13,246 nt of DNA from Clostridiales bacterium (GCA_012515135.1 JAAYYX010000193.1:1-13246), one strand, 5' to 3'. Counted from the first letter of the stretch, positions 1 through 6,595 are shown. Made by a program: numbers and translations. Notes: generated by a model from the letters alone, not told the origin.

Positions 1-408
1 AAAGGCAGGATCAAAATAGATCAGGTGGTAATAGGCTCCTGTACCAACGGCAGACTGTCTGACATGGCCGCCGCCGCCGGCATATTAAAGGGGAATCATA
101 TTGCAAAAGATGTGAGAGTCATCATAATTCCCGCTACACAGAAGATATACAGGGAATGTATCACCCGCGGCTACATGGAAATTTTCATAGATGCCGGCTG
201 CGTTGTTTCAACGCCCACCTGCGGCCCCTGCCTCGGAGGTCACATGGGCATATTGGCCCGGGAAGAACGTTGTCTTGCCACCACAAACAGAAATTTCGTA
301 GGGCGCATGGGTCACCCGGATTCGAAGGTATTTCTGTCCGGACCGCAGGTGGCGGCGGCTTCTGCCATATGCGGATATATAAAAGCGCCGGAAGGAGAAC
401 AGAAATGA
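1..408 (+). CDS. leuC: 3-isopropylmalate dehydratase large subunit, C-terminal part (5' end outside window)
   Basis: This is the end of the aconitase-fold large subunit, which with LeuD isomerises 2-isopropylmalate to 3-isopropylmalate in leucine synthesis (cytoplasm). The reading frame is open from base 1, so the gene continues upstream; about 135 residues are visible. Two cluster-ligand motifs of the family can be read: VIGSCTNGR near the start (first cysteine) and TPTCGPCLGGHMG in the middle (the CxxC pair). Together they supply the three cysteines that bind the 4Fe-4S cluster. The end includes the conserved NRNFVGRMGHPDSKVFLSGP stretch, which surrounds active-site arginine and serine residues in this family. 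The stop overlaps the leuD start as ATGA, which suggests translational coupling. The pairing with a short LeuD points to the clostridial/archaeal-type enzyme. A homoaconitase is possible from the fold alone, but leuB next door argues for leucine. Confidence 0.95.
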   Translation, partial: KGRIKIDQVVIGSCTNGRLSDMAAAAGILKGNHIAKDVRVIIIPATQKIYRECITRGYMEIFIDAGCVVSTPTCGPCLGGHMGILAREERCLATTNRNFVGRMGHPDSKVFLSGPQVAAASAICGYIKAPEGEQK

Positions 409-884
409 AAGCAAAAGGATATGCCCATAAATACGGCGATAATGTTGATACGGATGTTATAATCCCGGCAAGATACCTGAACACCTCCGATCATAAAGAA
501 CTGGCTGCCCATTGTATGGAAGACCTGGACAAGGATTTCGTTAAAAAAGTGAAACCGGGAGATATAATTGTCGGAGGCCATAACTTCGGCTGCGGATCTT
601 CAAGAGAACATGCTCCCATCGCCATAAAAGCCACCGGAGTCTCCTGCGTTATAGCAAAAAGCTTTGCCCGTATTTTTTATCGAAACGCCATAAATATCGG
701 CCTTCCTATCCTTGAATGTGAAGAAGCAGGTGAAAACATCTGCGACGGGGATGAAGTCGCTGTGGATTTTGATTCGGGTAAAATAACGGATCTGACAAAA
801 AACGAAACATATATGGCTCTCCCCTTTCCCGATTTCATCAAGAACATAATCGACAAGGGCGGACTTCTTAAAAGTATCAAGTAG
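405..884 (+). CDS. leuD: 3-isopropylmalate dehydratase small subunit
   Basis: This is the 159-residue swivelling small subunit of isopropylmalate isomerase, partner of LeuC. Visible family motifs are GDNVDTDVIIPARYL near residues 10-24 and GHNFGCGSSREHAP around residues 58-71; the latter carries the conserved serine and arginine of the active-site loop. The length matches the short LeuD type (about 160-170 residues) rather than the roughly 200-residue enterobacterial form. The substrate-specificity loop after the PAR motif reads YLNT. Related archaeal enzymes use different residues here to choose between isopropylmalate and longer homologues, so specificity is inferred mainly from the operon. 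The start is ATG 405, preceded by AAGGAG (392-397) at 7-nt spacing and overlapping the leuC stop by 4 bases. A longer open frame reaches back to 156 but runs inside leuC and has no family similarity. Confidence 0.95.
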   Translation: MKAKGYAHKYGDNVDTDVIIPARYLNTSDHKELAAHCMEDLDKDFVKKVKPGDIIVGGHNFGCGSSREHAPIAIKATGVSCVIAKSFARIFYRNAINIGLPILECEEAGENICDGDEVAVDFDSGKITDLTKNETYMALPFPDFIKNIIDKGGLLKSIK

Positions 885-899
885 ACAAAGGAGAGATAA

Positions 900-2006
900 A
901 TGAACTATAACATAGCTGTCATACCCGGGGACGGTATCGGCCCCGAAGTAATAAGAGAGACAGTAAAGGTACTTGACCGTATCGCAGACAAATTCGGGCA
1001 CAAATTTTCATATCAGCAGCTTTTAGCCGGAGGGGTCGCCATAGACCAAACCGGCAAGGCTCTGCCGGAAGACACCCTAAGCGCCTGCAAATCATCCGAC
1101 TCAGTCCTTCTGGGAGCAGTCGGGGGATGGAAGTGGGATGATCTTGCCGGCGACAAAAGACCCGAAACTGCACTTTTGAGCCTTCGCAAAGCTCTGAAAC
1201 TTTATGCCAACATAAGACCCGCTTTGCTTTTTGAAGAACTTGCTTCAGCTTGTCCTCTTAAACCGGAAATAATAAAAGACGGCCTTGATCTTGTGGTGGT
1301 AAGAGAGCTTACAGGCGGCATATATTTCGGCGAAAAAGGAACAAAAGAAACGGATATGGGTCCCGCAGCCTATGACGTGGAGCTTTATTCCGAAAAAGAA
1401 GTAAGACGCATAGCCCACACTGCTTTTGATGTGGCGTCAAAAAGAAATAAAAAAGTTACCAGTGTGGACAAGGCCAATGTTCTTGAAAGCTCAAGGCTGT
1501 GGAGACGGGTGGTTTCTGAAACCGCCAAAGAATATCCTCATATAGAATTAAACAACATGTATGTGGACAATGCCGCCATGCAGCTTGTCCGGGATCCAAA
1601 ACAGTTCGATGTTATCGTTACAAGCAATATCTTCGGAGATATACTTTCCGATGAAGCCAGCCAGATAACAGGTTCAATAGGCTTGCTGCCTTCGGCAAGT
1701 CTGGCGTCGGGCAATTTCGGGATGTATGAGCCGGTACACGGTTCTGCTCCTGATCTGGCCGGCAGGGACAAAGCCAATCCCATGGCTGCCATCCTTTCTG
1801 CTGCCATGATGCTCAGATACAGTTTCGGACTTTTGGAGGAATCTGACGAAATAGGCTCTGCAGTCAGAAAAGTACTGAAAAAAGGTTATCGAACTCCCGA
1901 TCTAATGGAACCGTCATCGGCAGGAAAAGAAGTGGGCACAAAAGAAGCCGGAGATCTCATAGCTGAAGAGATATGTCCTTTTATTTTATCTGCAGGGAAA
2001 GCTTGA
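900..2006 (+). CDS. leuB: 3-isopropylmalate dehydrogenase
   Basis: LeuB oxidatively decarboxylates 3-isopropylmalate with NAD+ to give 2-oxoisocaproate, the precursor of leucine (cytoplasmic homodimer). The protein is 368 residues, normal for the family. Motifs in order are VIPGDGIGPEV near residues 7-17, RELTGGIYFG around 137-146, the substrate/metal-binding DKANVLESSRLWR from residue 190, SNIFGDILSDEASQ in the Mg2+ site, and MYEPVHGSAPDLAG near residue 277, which binds NAD. The ATG follows AAAGGAG (887-893), 15 bases after leuD, so leuC-leuD-leuB is one operon. The last 26 bases overlap the 3' end of the convergent merR-type gene. I see no hairpin plus T-run terminator directly after the stop, which is unusual for an operon end. 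Confidence 0.97.
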   Translation: MNYNIAVIPGDGIGPEVIRETVKVLDRIADKFGHKFSYQQLLAGGVAIDQTGKALPEDTLSACKSSDSVLLGAVGGWKWDDLAGDKRPETALLSLRKALKLYANIRPALLFEELASACPLKPEIIKDGLDLVVVRELTGGIYFGEKGTKETDMGPAAYDVELYSEKEVRRIAHTAFDVASKRNKKVTSVDKANVLESSRLWRRVVSETAKEYPHIELNNMYVDNAAMQLVRDPKQFDVIVTSNIFGDILSDEASQITGSIGLLPSASLASGNFGMYEPVHGSAPDLAGRDKANPMAAILSAAMMLRYSFGLLEESDEIGSAVRKVLKKGYRTPDLMEPSSAGKEVGTKEAGDLIAEEICPFILSAGKA

Positions 2007-2787
2007 TAGTGTAGTCATAAAGTCTCTTGCTGGATAATCCGTCAAGAGCCAGCTCTTCATAAAAGTATTTACCTGCCCGGCTACCCTTTTCTTTTGCATA
2101 GGAAATAAGCTTTGCGGCAGCTTCTTCAATTTTACTGTAACCGTTTGGGTCATAGTATGTCAGGTATTCCCCTCTTGGTTTGCTGAAAAATCCGGGAACA
2201 GAAAGCTTCTCTGTCCGCGTATAGAAATAAGCATATCTGTATTCGTTTTTTCTGCGGATATTTTCTGTCTCTATCATGCCCCCTATACCGTATGCGCTCT
2301 GTATTCCCAGTTCCTTGCAGTAATTGAAGTGTCTTGTTATGGCTTTGTCTATATCTTCATCTTCGTTGGAGCCCGAGTATTCGGTTATTATAAAATGTTC
2401 TTTGGGCTGTTCCTCAATATGTATCTTTTCTTTTTCGATGACAATGGCTTCTTTAGTGATCTGAAGTTTTTTGTTTATATAGCTCCTCATATACTGCAGC
2501 TTCCTAATACTATCTTCTGCCTTTACGGCTTGGGATTCAAGGAGTCTTACAAAGTTTTCCGGGCTTCTCTTGTCCATGTATTCCCGTATCTCCTTCAGCG
2601 GCATATCCAGCTCCTTGAGGGTGACGATCATATAAAAGGTTTCCAGTTGCTTATATGAATAGTATCTGTATCCGTTTCGGGCAACGATGTCGGGGCTGAG
2701 TATGCCGATATCATCATAATGAAAAAGAGTCTGCTTTTTGACTCTGCATAGTTTCGCAAATTCTCCCGTGGTAAAATGATCTCTCAT
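1981..2787 (-). CDS. MerR-family transcriptional regulator with C-terminal effector-binding domain
   Basis: This 268-residue cytoplasmic regulator resembles BmrR in layout. Residues about 6-72 form the MerR winged helix-turn-helix, with TTGEFAKLCRVKKQTLFHYD at the start of the helix-turn-helix, then IGILSP and the wing NGYRYYSYKQLE. A long charged helix (about 75-118) is the expected dimerisation coiled coil. Residues about 120-268 look like a GyrI/AraC-type effector-binding domain, which in relatives binds cationic drugs. The gene is transcribed away from a MATE efflux pump, and the shared 85-bp gap carries a MerR-type operator, so the likely role is drug-responsive activation of the pump and control of itself. 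The ATG follows GGAGAAG at 2800-2794 on the minus strand. The 3' end overlaps leuB by 26 bases on the opposite strand. The ligand cannot be told from sequence. Confidence 0.9.
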   Translation of the reverse strand: MRDHFTTGEFAKLCRVKKQTLFHYDDIGILSPDIVARNGYRYYSYKQLETFYMIVTLKELDMPLKEIREYMDKRSPENFVRLLESQAVKAEDSIRKLQYMRSYINKKLQITKEAIVIEKEKIHIEEQPKEHFIITEYSGSNEDEDIDKAITRHFNYCKELGIQSAYGIGGMIETENIRRKNEYRYAYFYTRTEKLSVPGFFSKPRGEYLTYYDPNGYSKIEEAAAKLISYAKEKGSRAGKYFYEELALDGLSSKRLYDYTIKLSLQIK

Positions 2788-2802
2788 TTTTTTCTTCTCC
2801 TA

Positions 2803-2833
2803 TTGACTATACGGTTACCGTATACTTTAACAT
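2803..2833 (+). promoter_or_regulatory. MerR-type promoter/operator for the MATE pump
   Basis: On the + strand a -35 box TTGACT (2803-2808) and a -10-like TAACAT (2828-2833) are separated by 19 bp. Within that span lies the palindrome TATACGGTTACCGTATA (2808-2824), with perfect 8-bp arms around one central base. An over-long 19-bp spacer with a dyad between the two boxes is the hallmark of MerR-activated promoters, where the regulator untwists DNA to align the boxes. On the minus strand TATAGT (2811-2806) could serve as -10 for the regulator gene, so one site could control both directions. The -10 match is only 4 of 6, as expected of an activator-dependent promoter. Confidence 0.75.
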
Positions 2834-2872
2834 ATTCTTGTTGTTTTTTCAATATTAGTGTAAGGTCGGAAA

Positions 2873-4207
2873 ATGGAACATCTATTTGATGATGGAGTAA
2901 CAGTAAAAAGATTTTTTGGTTTCGTATCTCCTTCAGTGATAATGCTGTTGGTGATAGGGCTTTATTCTGTTGTTGACAGTATTTTTATTGCCAACTGCGT
3001 GAACACTCATGCCCTTGCGGCACTGAACATAGTTTATCCCGTATTCGGCTTTATATGGGGAGTTTCTGTCATGTTGGCAGCGGGCTCTTCTGCTCTGGTG
3101 GCCATAAAGATGGGGCAGGGCAAAGCCCTGGAAGCGAATCAGAAATTTACCCTTATATATATAGTTGCCGCCATCATAGCTCTTATAATGATACTTCCGG
3201 CTTTTCTCTTTATTGACGAGTTGCTGTTGTTTCTGGGAGCTTCAGATGTACTTTGGGATTACTGCAGGACTTACGGCCTGATCCTTATTTTTGCCATGCC
3301 TGCAGGTTTCATAGGTGTACTGTTTGAGTTTTTTATACGGGTCGACGGAAAACCCGGATTTACACTGGCTCTTTATATGGTCAGCGGAGCGATCCATATC
3401 GTTCTTGATGTTCTCTTTCTTGTTTATCTGGACTGGGGCATTGAAGGTGCCGCCTGGGCCACTTTCGCCGGAATGTATTCCACAGTTATAATGGGTGCCT
3501 GCTATTTTATTTTTCGCGATACCAAACTGAAATTCGTAAAGACCAAAATAGACTGGGCATATATTGGGCATTCCATGTTGAACGGCTCTTCGGAAATGAT
3601 TTCCGAATCATCTGTGGGTATAATGGTGTTTTTTTTCAACTACATAATGATGAGTCTTGCAGGAGAAACGGGAGTGGCCGCATTGACTATAGTTCTTGAG
3701 ATACTCTACTTCATGGTCTCTGTATATCTGGGTTATGTTACAGGAGTAGCTCCTCTTATAAGCTATTATTACGGTGCCGGAGGATACGAAAAAGTAAACT
3801 GTTTTTTGAGATACTCGAAAAATTTTATTCTTTTTTCTTCTATACTTATTTCGGCAGTTTGTCTTTTCTTTGCACCGGTACTTTCAGGTGTTTTTGTTCC
3901 TGCCGGCAGCCAGGTCTATGATATGGCCACTACCGGGATCAGATTCATGACTATAGGATTTCTTTTCACCGGCATAAATATTTTTGCTTCCGGATTCTTC
4001 ACCGCCTACGGAAACGGAAAGATCTCCGCATTGATATCTCTTAGCCGTGGTCTTGTAATGGTCATAGTCTTCGGATTTTCCCTGTCATATCTTTTTGGCA
4101 TCAACGGCGTATGGCTTGCTCTTGTCATGACTGACATCGTGACGGTTATCCTTTCCCTTGCCATGTTTCAAAGATACAAGGGAAAGTATCACTATTCGTT
4201 CAAATAG
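2873..4207 (+). CDS. MATE-family multidrug efflux transporter (MepA-like)
   Basis: This is a 444-residue polytopic inner-membrane protein of the multidrug and toxic compound extrusion family, which exports cationic drugs or metabolites using a Na+ or H+ gradient. About 12 hydrophobic segments can be counted in two similar halves, the second starting near residue 230. Family-like features are the N-terminal FVSPSVIMLLVIGLYSVVDS, the ALAALNIVYP stretch at the TM1-TM2 boundary, the AAGSSALVAIKMGQG loop, and in the second half GVAPLISYYYGAGGYEKV and FASGFFTAYGNGK. It appears full length. The ATG at 2873 has a weak ribosome binding site (AAGG 2862-2865). It is divergent from the MerR regulator and presumably under its control. 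MepA-like is the closest guess; the substrate is unknown. Confidence 0.92.
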   Translation: MEHLFDDGVTVKRFFGFVSPSVIMLLVIGLYSVVDSIFIANCVNTHALAALNIVYPVFGFIWGVSVMLAAGSSALVAIKMGQGKALEANQKFTLIYIVAAIIALIMILPAFLFIDELLLFLGASDVLWDYCRTYGLILIFAMPAGFIGVLFEFFIRVDGKPGFTLALYMVSGAIHIVLDVLFLVYLDWGIEGAAWATFAGMYSTVIMGACYFIFRDTKLKFVKTKIDWAYIGHSMLNGSSEMISESSVGIMVFFFNYIMMSLAGETGVAALTIVLEILYFMVSVYLGYVTGVAPLISYYYGAGGYEKVNCFLRYSKNFILFSSILISAVCLFFAPVLSGVFVPAGSQVYDMATTGIRFMTIGFLFTGINIFASGFFTAYGNGKISALISLSRGLVMVIVFGFSLSYLFGINGVWLALVMTDIVTVILSLAMFQRYKGKYHYSFK

Positions 4208-4241
4208 GATCCTCCAAATATGAAAATCCTTTCTGTCTTCC

Positions 4242-4270
4242 TTGACTCAGCCTGTTCCCCGCCGTATAAT
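4242..4270 (+). promoter_or_regulatory. Near-consensus sigma-A promoter for mntP, placing +1 at the start codon
   Basis: TTGACT (4242-4247, 5 of 6 consensus) and TATAAT (4265-4270, perfect) are separated by 17 bp, the ideal spacing. The usual start point 7 bases downstream of the -10 is the A of the ATG at 4277. No ribosome binding site lies between the -10 and this ATG (TTTTTC only). The promoter therefore predicts a leaderless mRNA. Confidence 0.75.
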
Positions 4271-4276
4271 TTTTTC

Positions 4277-4831
4277 ATGAGTTTATTTGAATTGTTTCTG
4301 ACAGCTACCGGTCTTGCAATGGATGCTTTTGCGGTTTCTGTCTGCAAAGGTGTTACATTAAAAGAAAAAACCACGGTATATGCCATAACTGCAGGTCTCT
4401 GGTTCGGCATATTCCAGGGGCTGATGCCGGCGGCAGGGTATTTTGCCGGGTCTGCCTTCAGTAGTCTGGTTGACAGTTTCGATCACTGGATCGCATTTAT
4501 TCTTCTTTCTTTTATCGGCATCAAAATGATCGCAGAGTCAAGAAAAAAAGACGGTCCTTTGGATCCGTCTTTCAAATCTTCAATTATGTTTCCCCTTGCC
4601 GTGGCCACCAGCATAGATGCTCTGGCAGCCGGTGTTTCTTTCGGTTTTTTGAAAGTGGATATCCTGCAGGCCTCTTTGATAATCGCCGCCGTTACCTTTG
4701 TTCTTTCATTTTCGGGAGTTAAGATCGGCCGTATTTTCGGATGCCGCTTCCGCTCGGGCGCAGAGCTTTTTGGAGGCATCGCCTTGATAGCCATAGGAAC
4801 AAAAATCCTTGTTCAAAGTTTTCTGGGCTGA
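4277..4831 (+). CDS. mntP: Manganese efflux pump MntP (YebN)
   Basis: This 184-residue integral membrane protein exports Mn2+ to relieve manganese stress. Two MntP repeats are visible: LAMDAFAVSVCKG near residues 12-24 and VATSIDALAAGVSFG around 113-127, each with the conserved acidic residue of the metal path. They are followed by GVKIGRIFG and the C-terminal GGIALIAIGTKIL. Six hydrophobic segments are expected and can be traced. The start was set at ATG 4277 because MntP proteins begin MS-x-x-E-x-F-L just before the first helix. An in-frame ATG at 4220 would add 19 atypical residues and lie upstream of the -35 box. No Mn-sensing yybP-ykoY riboswitch is seen in the 69-base gap after the MATE gene. 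The gene has its own strong promoter but could also receive readthrough from the MATE pump. Confidence 0.93.
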   Translation: MSLFELFLTATGLAMDAFAVSVCKGVTLKEKTTVYAITAGLWFGIFQGLMPAAGYFAGSAFSSLVDSFDHWIAFILLSFIGIKMIAESRKKDGPLDPSFKSSIMFPLAVATSIDALAAGVSFGFLKVDILQASLIIAAVTFVLSFSGVKIGRIFGCRFRSGAELFGGIALIAIGTKILVQSFLG

Positions 4832-4835
4832 TAAA

Positions 4836-4858
4836 TAAGAACCATTTTTCATTTCTTA
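4836..4858. terminator. Possible weak bidirectional terminator between convergent genes
   Basis: TAAGAA (4836-4841) and TTCTTA (4853-4858) can form a 6-bp stem with an 11-base loop, right between the mntP stop and the stop of the minus-strand membrane protein gene. It is AT-only except for one G-C pair and has short flanking A/T tracts, so termination strength is doubtful. It is listed because nothing better is seen at this convergent junction. Confidence 0.25.
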
Positions 4859-5257
4859 ATATTTACGGCTGAAAATAATATAAAGCACCAGATATAAAAC
4901 CACCTGAGCCCCTGCCACATAACAAACAATACCGGCGGCAAAGGCATGCCCAAAGATCAAAAGTATCAAGGCGGCCATCACTTCACAAAACACGGTTATA
5001 TAAAAAACAAAACTGCTGCTTTTGGAGGCTATATACTTTATCCTCTCTTCTGTCATGGAAAGTTCATATTTCCTTCGTCTCTCATCGTTTCTGGTAAGTA
5101 TAAAAAGCTGTGCGATTTTTAGAAGGCTTACTATTATAAAGGCGATACCGATGCTTTTCAGTAAATCATCTTCCATGTAAACCCCGGCCACCGATATACC
5201 GATCCCCAATACGCATATTATTCCGCAATATATAAGATTTTTTTTGATGATCTTCAT
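4856..5257 (-). CDS. Small four-helix membrane protein, partner of an XRE regulator (function unknown)
   Basis: This 133-residue protein has four hydrophobic stretches, at about residues 8-28, 34-54, 82-101 and 106-128. A charged cytosolic segment lies in the middle (TRNDERRRKYELSMTEERIK, 55-74). The central DER...E-R-x-K-x-I pattern followed by a helix recalls the DUF2178-type membrane proteins often found beside small XRE regulators in Firmicutes; I cannot confirm the family. Its ATG overlaps the regulator's stop by 4 bases (ATGA), so the two are translated as a pair from one promoter. The role is not known. Such pairs are suspected of responding to envelope or antimicrobial stress, which is inference only. 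Confidence 0.75.
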   Translation of the reverse strand: MKIIKKNLIYCGIICVLGIGISVAGVYMEDDLLKSIGIAFIIVSLLKIAQLFILTRNDERRRKYELSMTEERIKYIASKSSSFVFYITVFCEVMAALILLIFGHAFAAGIVCYVAGAQVVLYLVLYIIFSRKY

Positions 5258-5487
5258 TTTATGTCCTCCCTGTTTTTTGTTGTTTCGTTATCAGTTTTGC
5301 CGGGAACAAAGATGTCCTCTATGCTTTTTTCGAAAAACTCCGCTATTTTAAAAGCCAGGGGCAGAGATGCGGTATATCTTCCGCTCTCTATGGAAATAAT
5401 AGTCTGTCTTGTAACTGAAACTGCCGCTGCCAGTTCTTCCTGGGTGATCTTTCTTTCCTTTCGAAGTTCTGCTATATTATTTTCCAA
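5254..5487 (-). CDS. Small XRE/Cro-family transcriptional regulator
   Basis: This 77-residue DNA-binding protein is made almost entirely of one HTH_XRE domain: NIAELRKERKITQEELA (helices 1-2), VSVTRQTIISIESGRYTAS (recognition helix region), and LAFKIAEFFEKSIEDIF, typical of the short YozG-like group. The start is a TTG at 5487, supported by GGGAGG (5500-5495, minus strand) at 7-nt spacing and by alignment of the family start M-x-N-x-I-x-x-L-R. A GTG at 5526 would add 13 residues but falls inside the operator and has no ribosome binding site. The gene is co-transcribed with the downstream membrane protein. Inverted repeats around its promoter suggest it represses its own operon. Confidence 0.9.
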   Translation of the reverse strand: MENNIAELRKERKITQEELAAAVSVTRQTIISIESGRYTASLPLAFKIAEFFEKSIEDIFVPGKTDNETTKNREDIK

Positions 5488-5514
5488 AGGGGCACCTCCC
5501 GTTCTTTCCAAATT

Positions 5515-5575
5515 AAAGTAAAGCACACTTTACTTTATAGTATAGTGTGCTTTTTGGGAATGTCAAGTGTGTTTT
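5515..5575. promoter_or_regulatory. Operator cluster with nested inverted repeats upstream of the XRE gene
   Basis: AAAGTAAAG (5515-5523) and CTTTACTTT (5528-5536) form a perfect 9-bp inverted repeat around CACA. A second overlapping dyad pairs AAAGCACACT (5520-5529) with AGTGTGCTTT (5544-5553), extended inward by TACT/AGTA after one mismatch. A third half-site, GTGTGTTTT (5567-5575), repeats GTGTGCTTT (5545-5553) exactly 22 bp away, two helical turns. The half-sites flank and overlap the promoter, as expected for autoregulation by the XRE protein. The longer dyad could also fold as an RNA hairpin in a transcript coming from azlCD. Confidence 0.6.
5539..5566 (-). promoter_or_regulatory. Promoter of the XRE-membrane protein operon
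   Basis: On the minus strand TTGACA (5566-5561, perfect -35) and TATACT (5544-5539, 5 of 6 -10) are separated by 16 bp. Transcription would start near 5532, about 45 bases before the TTG start of the regulator. The -10 lies inside the inverted-repeat operator. Confidence 0.75.
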
Positions 5576-5582
5576 ACAATTT

Positions 5583-5918
5583 TTATACAAAAATATACTG
5601 CTGCATTATCATGTAGCAAACGGTCCCTGCCACTATACTCAGGATACAGTTTCCTATCCTGTAATGAAGAGCAAGAACTACTGCAGCCGAGATGATCTCG
5701 GGTATGCCGAAGGGGTATTCCCAAGGGGTGATATTACGGAAGCAGTATACGACCAGCATGCCCATCATGGCAGCCGGCAGGACTTTGCTGAGCAAAGTCA
5801 TGGCTTCAGGAACTTCCCTTCCTTCCGGAAAAATTGCAAAGGGCACCCACCGCATAAGCTGAACTCCCAGGGTGACCGCTGCCACCGTCAATAATATTTC
5901 TGCTGTTGTCATATCCAT
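5583..5918 (-). CDS. azlD: Branched-chain amino acid exporter small subunit AzlD
   Basis: This 111-residue membrane protein is the small partner of AzlC; the pair exports branched-chain amino acids or analogues. Three to four hydrophobic helices are visible. The family feature LLTVAAVTLGVQLMRWVPF near the N terminus is followed by LLSKVLPAAMMGMLVVYCF and a PEIISAAVVLALH segment. The ATG at 5918 overlaps the azlC stop by 10 bases and follows GAGG at 8-nt spacing, so translation is coupled. Position and length fit PF05437-type proteins. The location between a leucine operon and an aromatic operon fits overflow control of amino acid pools, but the substrate is inferred from the family only. Confidence 0.92.
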   Translation of the reverse strand: MDMTTAEILLTVAAVTLGVQLMRWVPFAIFPEGREVPEAMTLLSKVLPAAMMGMLVVYCFRNITPWEYPFGIPEIISAAVVLALHYRIGNCILSIVAGTVCYMIMQQYIFV

Positions 5919-6595
5919 ATCTTTTTCCTCACAAATACAGCCATCAGCATCAAAAGCATGGCAGGTATCATAAAAGTTACACCATCAAAAACCAGCAGTG
6001 CTGTCAACGAGGCAAGAACACCCATTGCTGCCGCAGATCTGTTTTCTTTTTTCTTCCAGTATTCTGTAAAAAGCACTATGAAAAGAGCTGTCATGGCAAA
6101 ATCCAGTCCTGTGGTATCGAATGTTATAAGCCTTCCGGCCATGCTGCCTATGGCAGTTCCGGCGACCCAGTAAAAGTATATCATCAGAGACATGAAAAAA
6201 TAGAACCATTTTCTATCCACTTTTTCGGGTACAGTACAGTGACTTTCAGTGGAAAAACTTTCGTCACACAGTGTGTATACCATAAAGGCTTTCAGCTTTC
6301 CCATCTCCTTATATTTTTCCAGCATGGAAATGCCGTAAAAAATATGTCTCACATTGATCATAAGAGAAAGAACAAGCACCTGCAAAGGTTCAAACAATGA
6401 AGCCGCAAGAATGGGTACTGCTGCAAACTGCATGCTGCCGCAGAAAGCAACGGCACTCATCATTATTGCCCATGGGGCTGATATGCCCGCCGTTTCCATA
6501 AGCATACCGTATACCACTCCAAGAGAAGTGCTTCCTGCCATTATTGATATCGTATTTGGGAAGGCCGCTTTGAAAGCTCTCTTTTTTACTCCCAT
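5909..6595 (-). CDS. azlC: Branched-chain amino acid exporter large subunit AzlC
   Basis: This 228-residue integral membrane protein has six to eight hydrophobic segments. Family features are the N-terminal AFPNTISIMAGSTSLGVVYG, AFCGSMQFAAVPIL in the second hydrophobic region, LSLMINVRHIFYGISM, the loop TLCDESFS, and a YFYWVAGTAIGSMAG helix. With AzlD it forms the AzlCD exporter. The ATG at 6595 was chosen as the likely start (family usually starts shortly before the first helix). A TTG at 6640 would add 15 mostly lysine/glutamate residues and cannot be excluded. The purine-rich GAGAAAGG upstream is a modest ribosome binding site. The gene is divergent from a LysR-type regulator, the common arrangement for LysR control of an exporter. 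Confidence 0.92.
   Translation of the reverse strand: MGVKKRAFKAAFPNTISIMAGSTSLGVVYGMLMETAGISAPWAIMMSAVAFCGSMQFAAVPILAASLFEPLQVLVLSLMINVRHIFYGISMLEKYKEMGKLKAFMVYTLCDESFSTESHCTVPEKVDRKWFYFFMSLMIYFYWVAGTAIGSMAGRLITFDTTGLDFAMTALFIVLFTEYWKKKENRSAAAMGVLASLTALLVFDGVTFMIPAMLLMLMAVFVRKKIWI

Noticed and set aside
156..404. Upstream extension of the leuD reading frame
   Set aside because: It lies entirely within leuC in another frame, lacks LeuD similarity, and leuD has its own ATG with a good ribosome binding site at 405.
2329..2658. Open frame of 109 codons on the + strand opposite the MerR gene
   Set aside because: Phe/Tyr/Leu-rich translation of the antisense of a lysine/glutamate-rich protein; no start signal.
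4220..4276. Upstream ATG that would extend MntP by 19 residues
   Set aside because: The extra residues do not resemble the MntP N terminus, the ribosome binding site is poor, and the -35 and -10 of a near-consensus promoter lie inside this stretch.
4208..4276. Mn-sensing yybP-ykoY riboswitch before mntP
   Set aside because: Gap of only 69 bases, filled by a promoter ending at the ATG; no room for or sign of the aptamer.
5488..5526. GTG start at 5526 for the XRE regulator
   Set aside because: Adds 13 atypical residues from within the operator and lacks a ribosome binding site; TTG 5487 has GGGAGG at ideal distance.
5906..6400. Open frame of 164 codons on the + strand opposite azlC
   Set aside because: Rich in His, Lys and Cys with no family pattern; it is antisense to a clear membrane protein gene, so it is a shadow frame.
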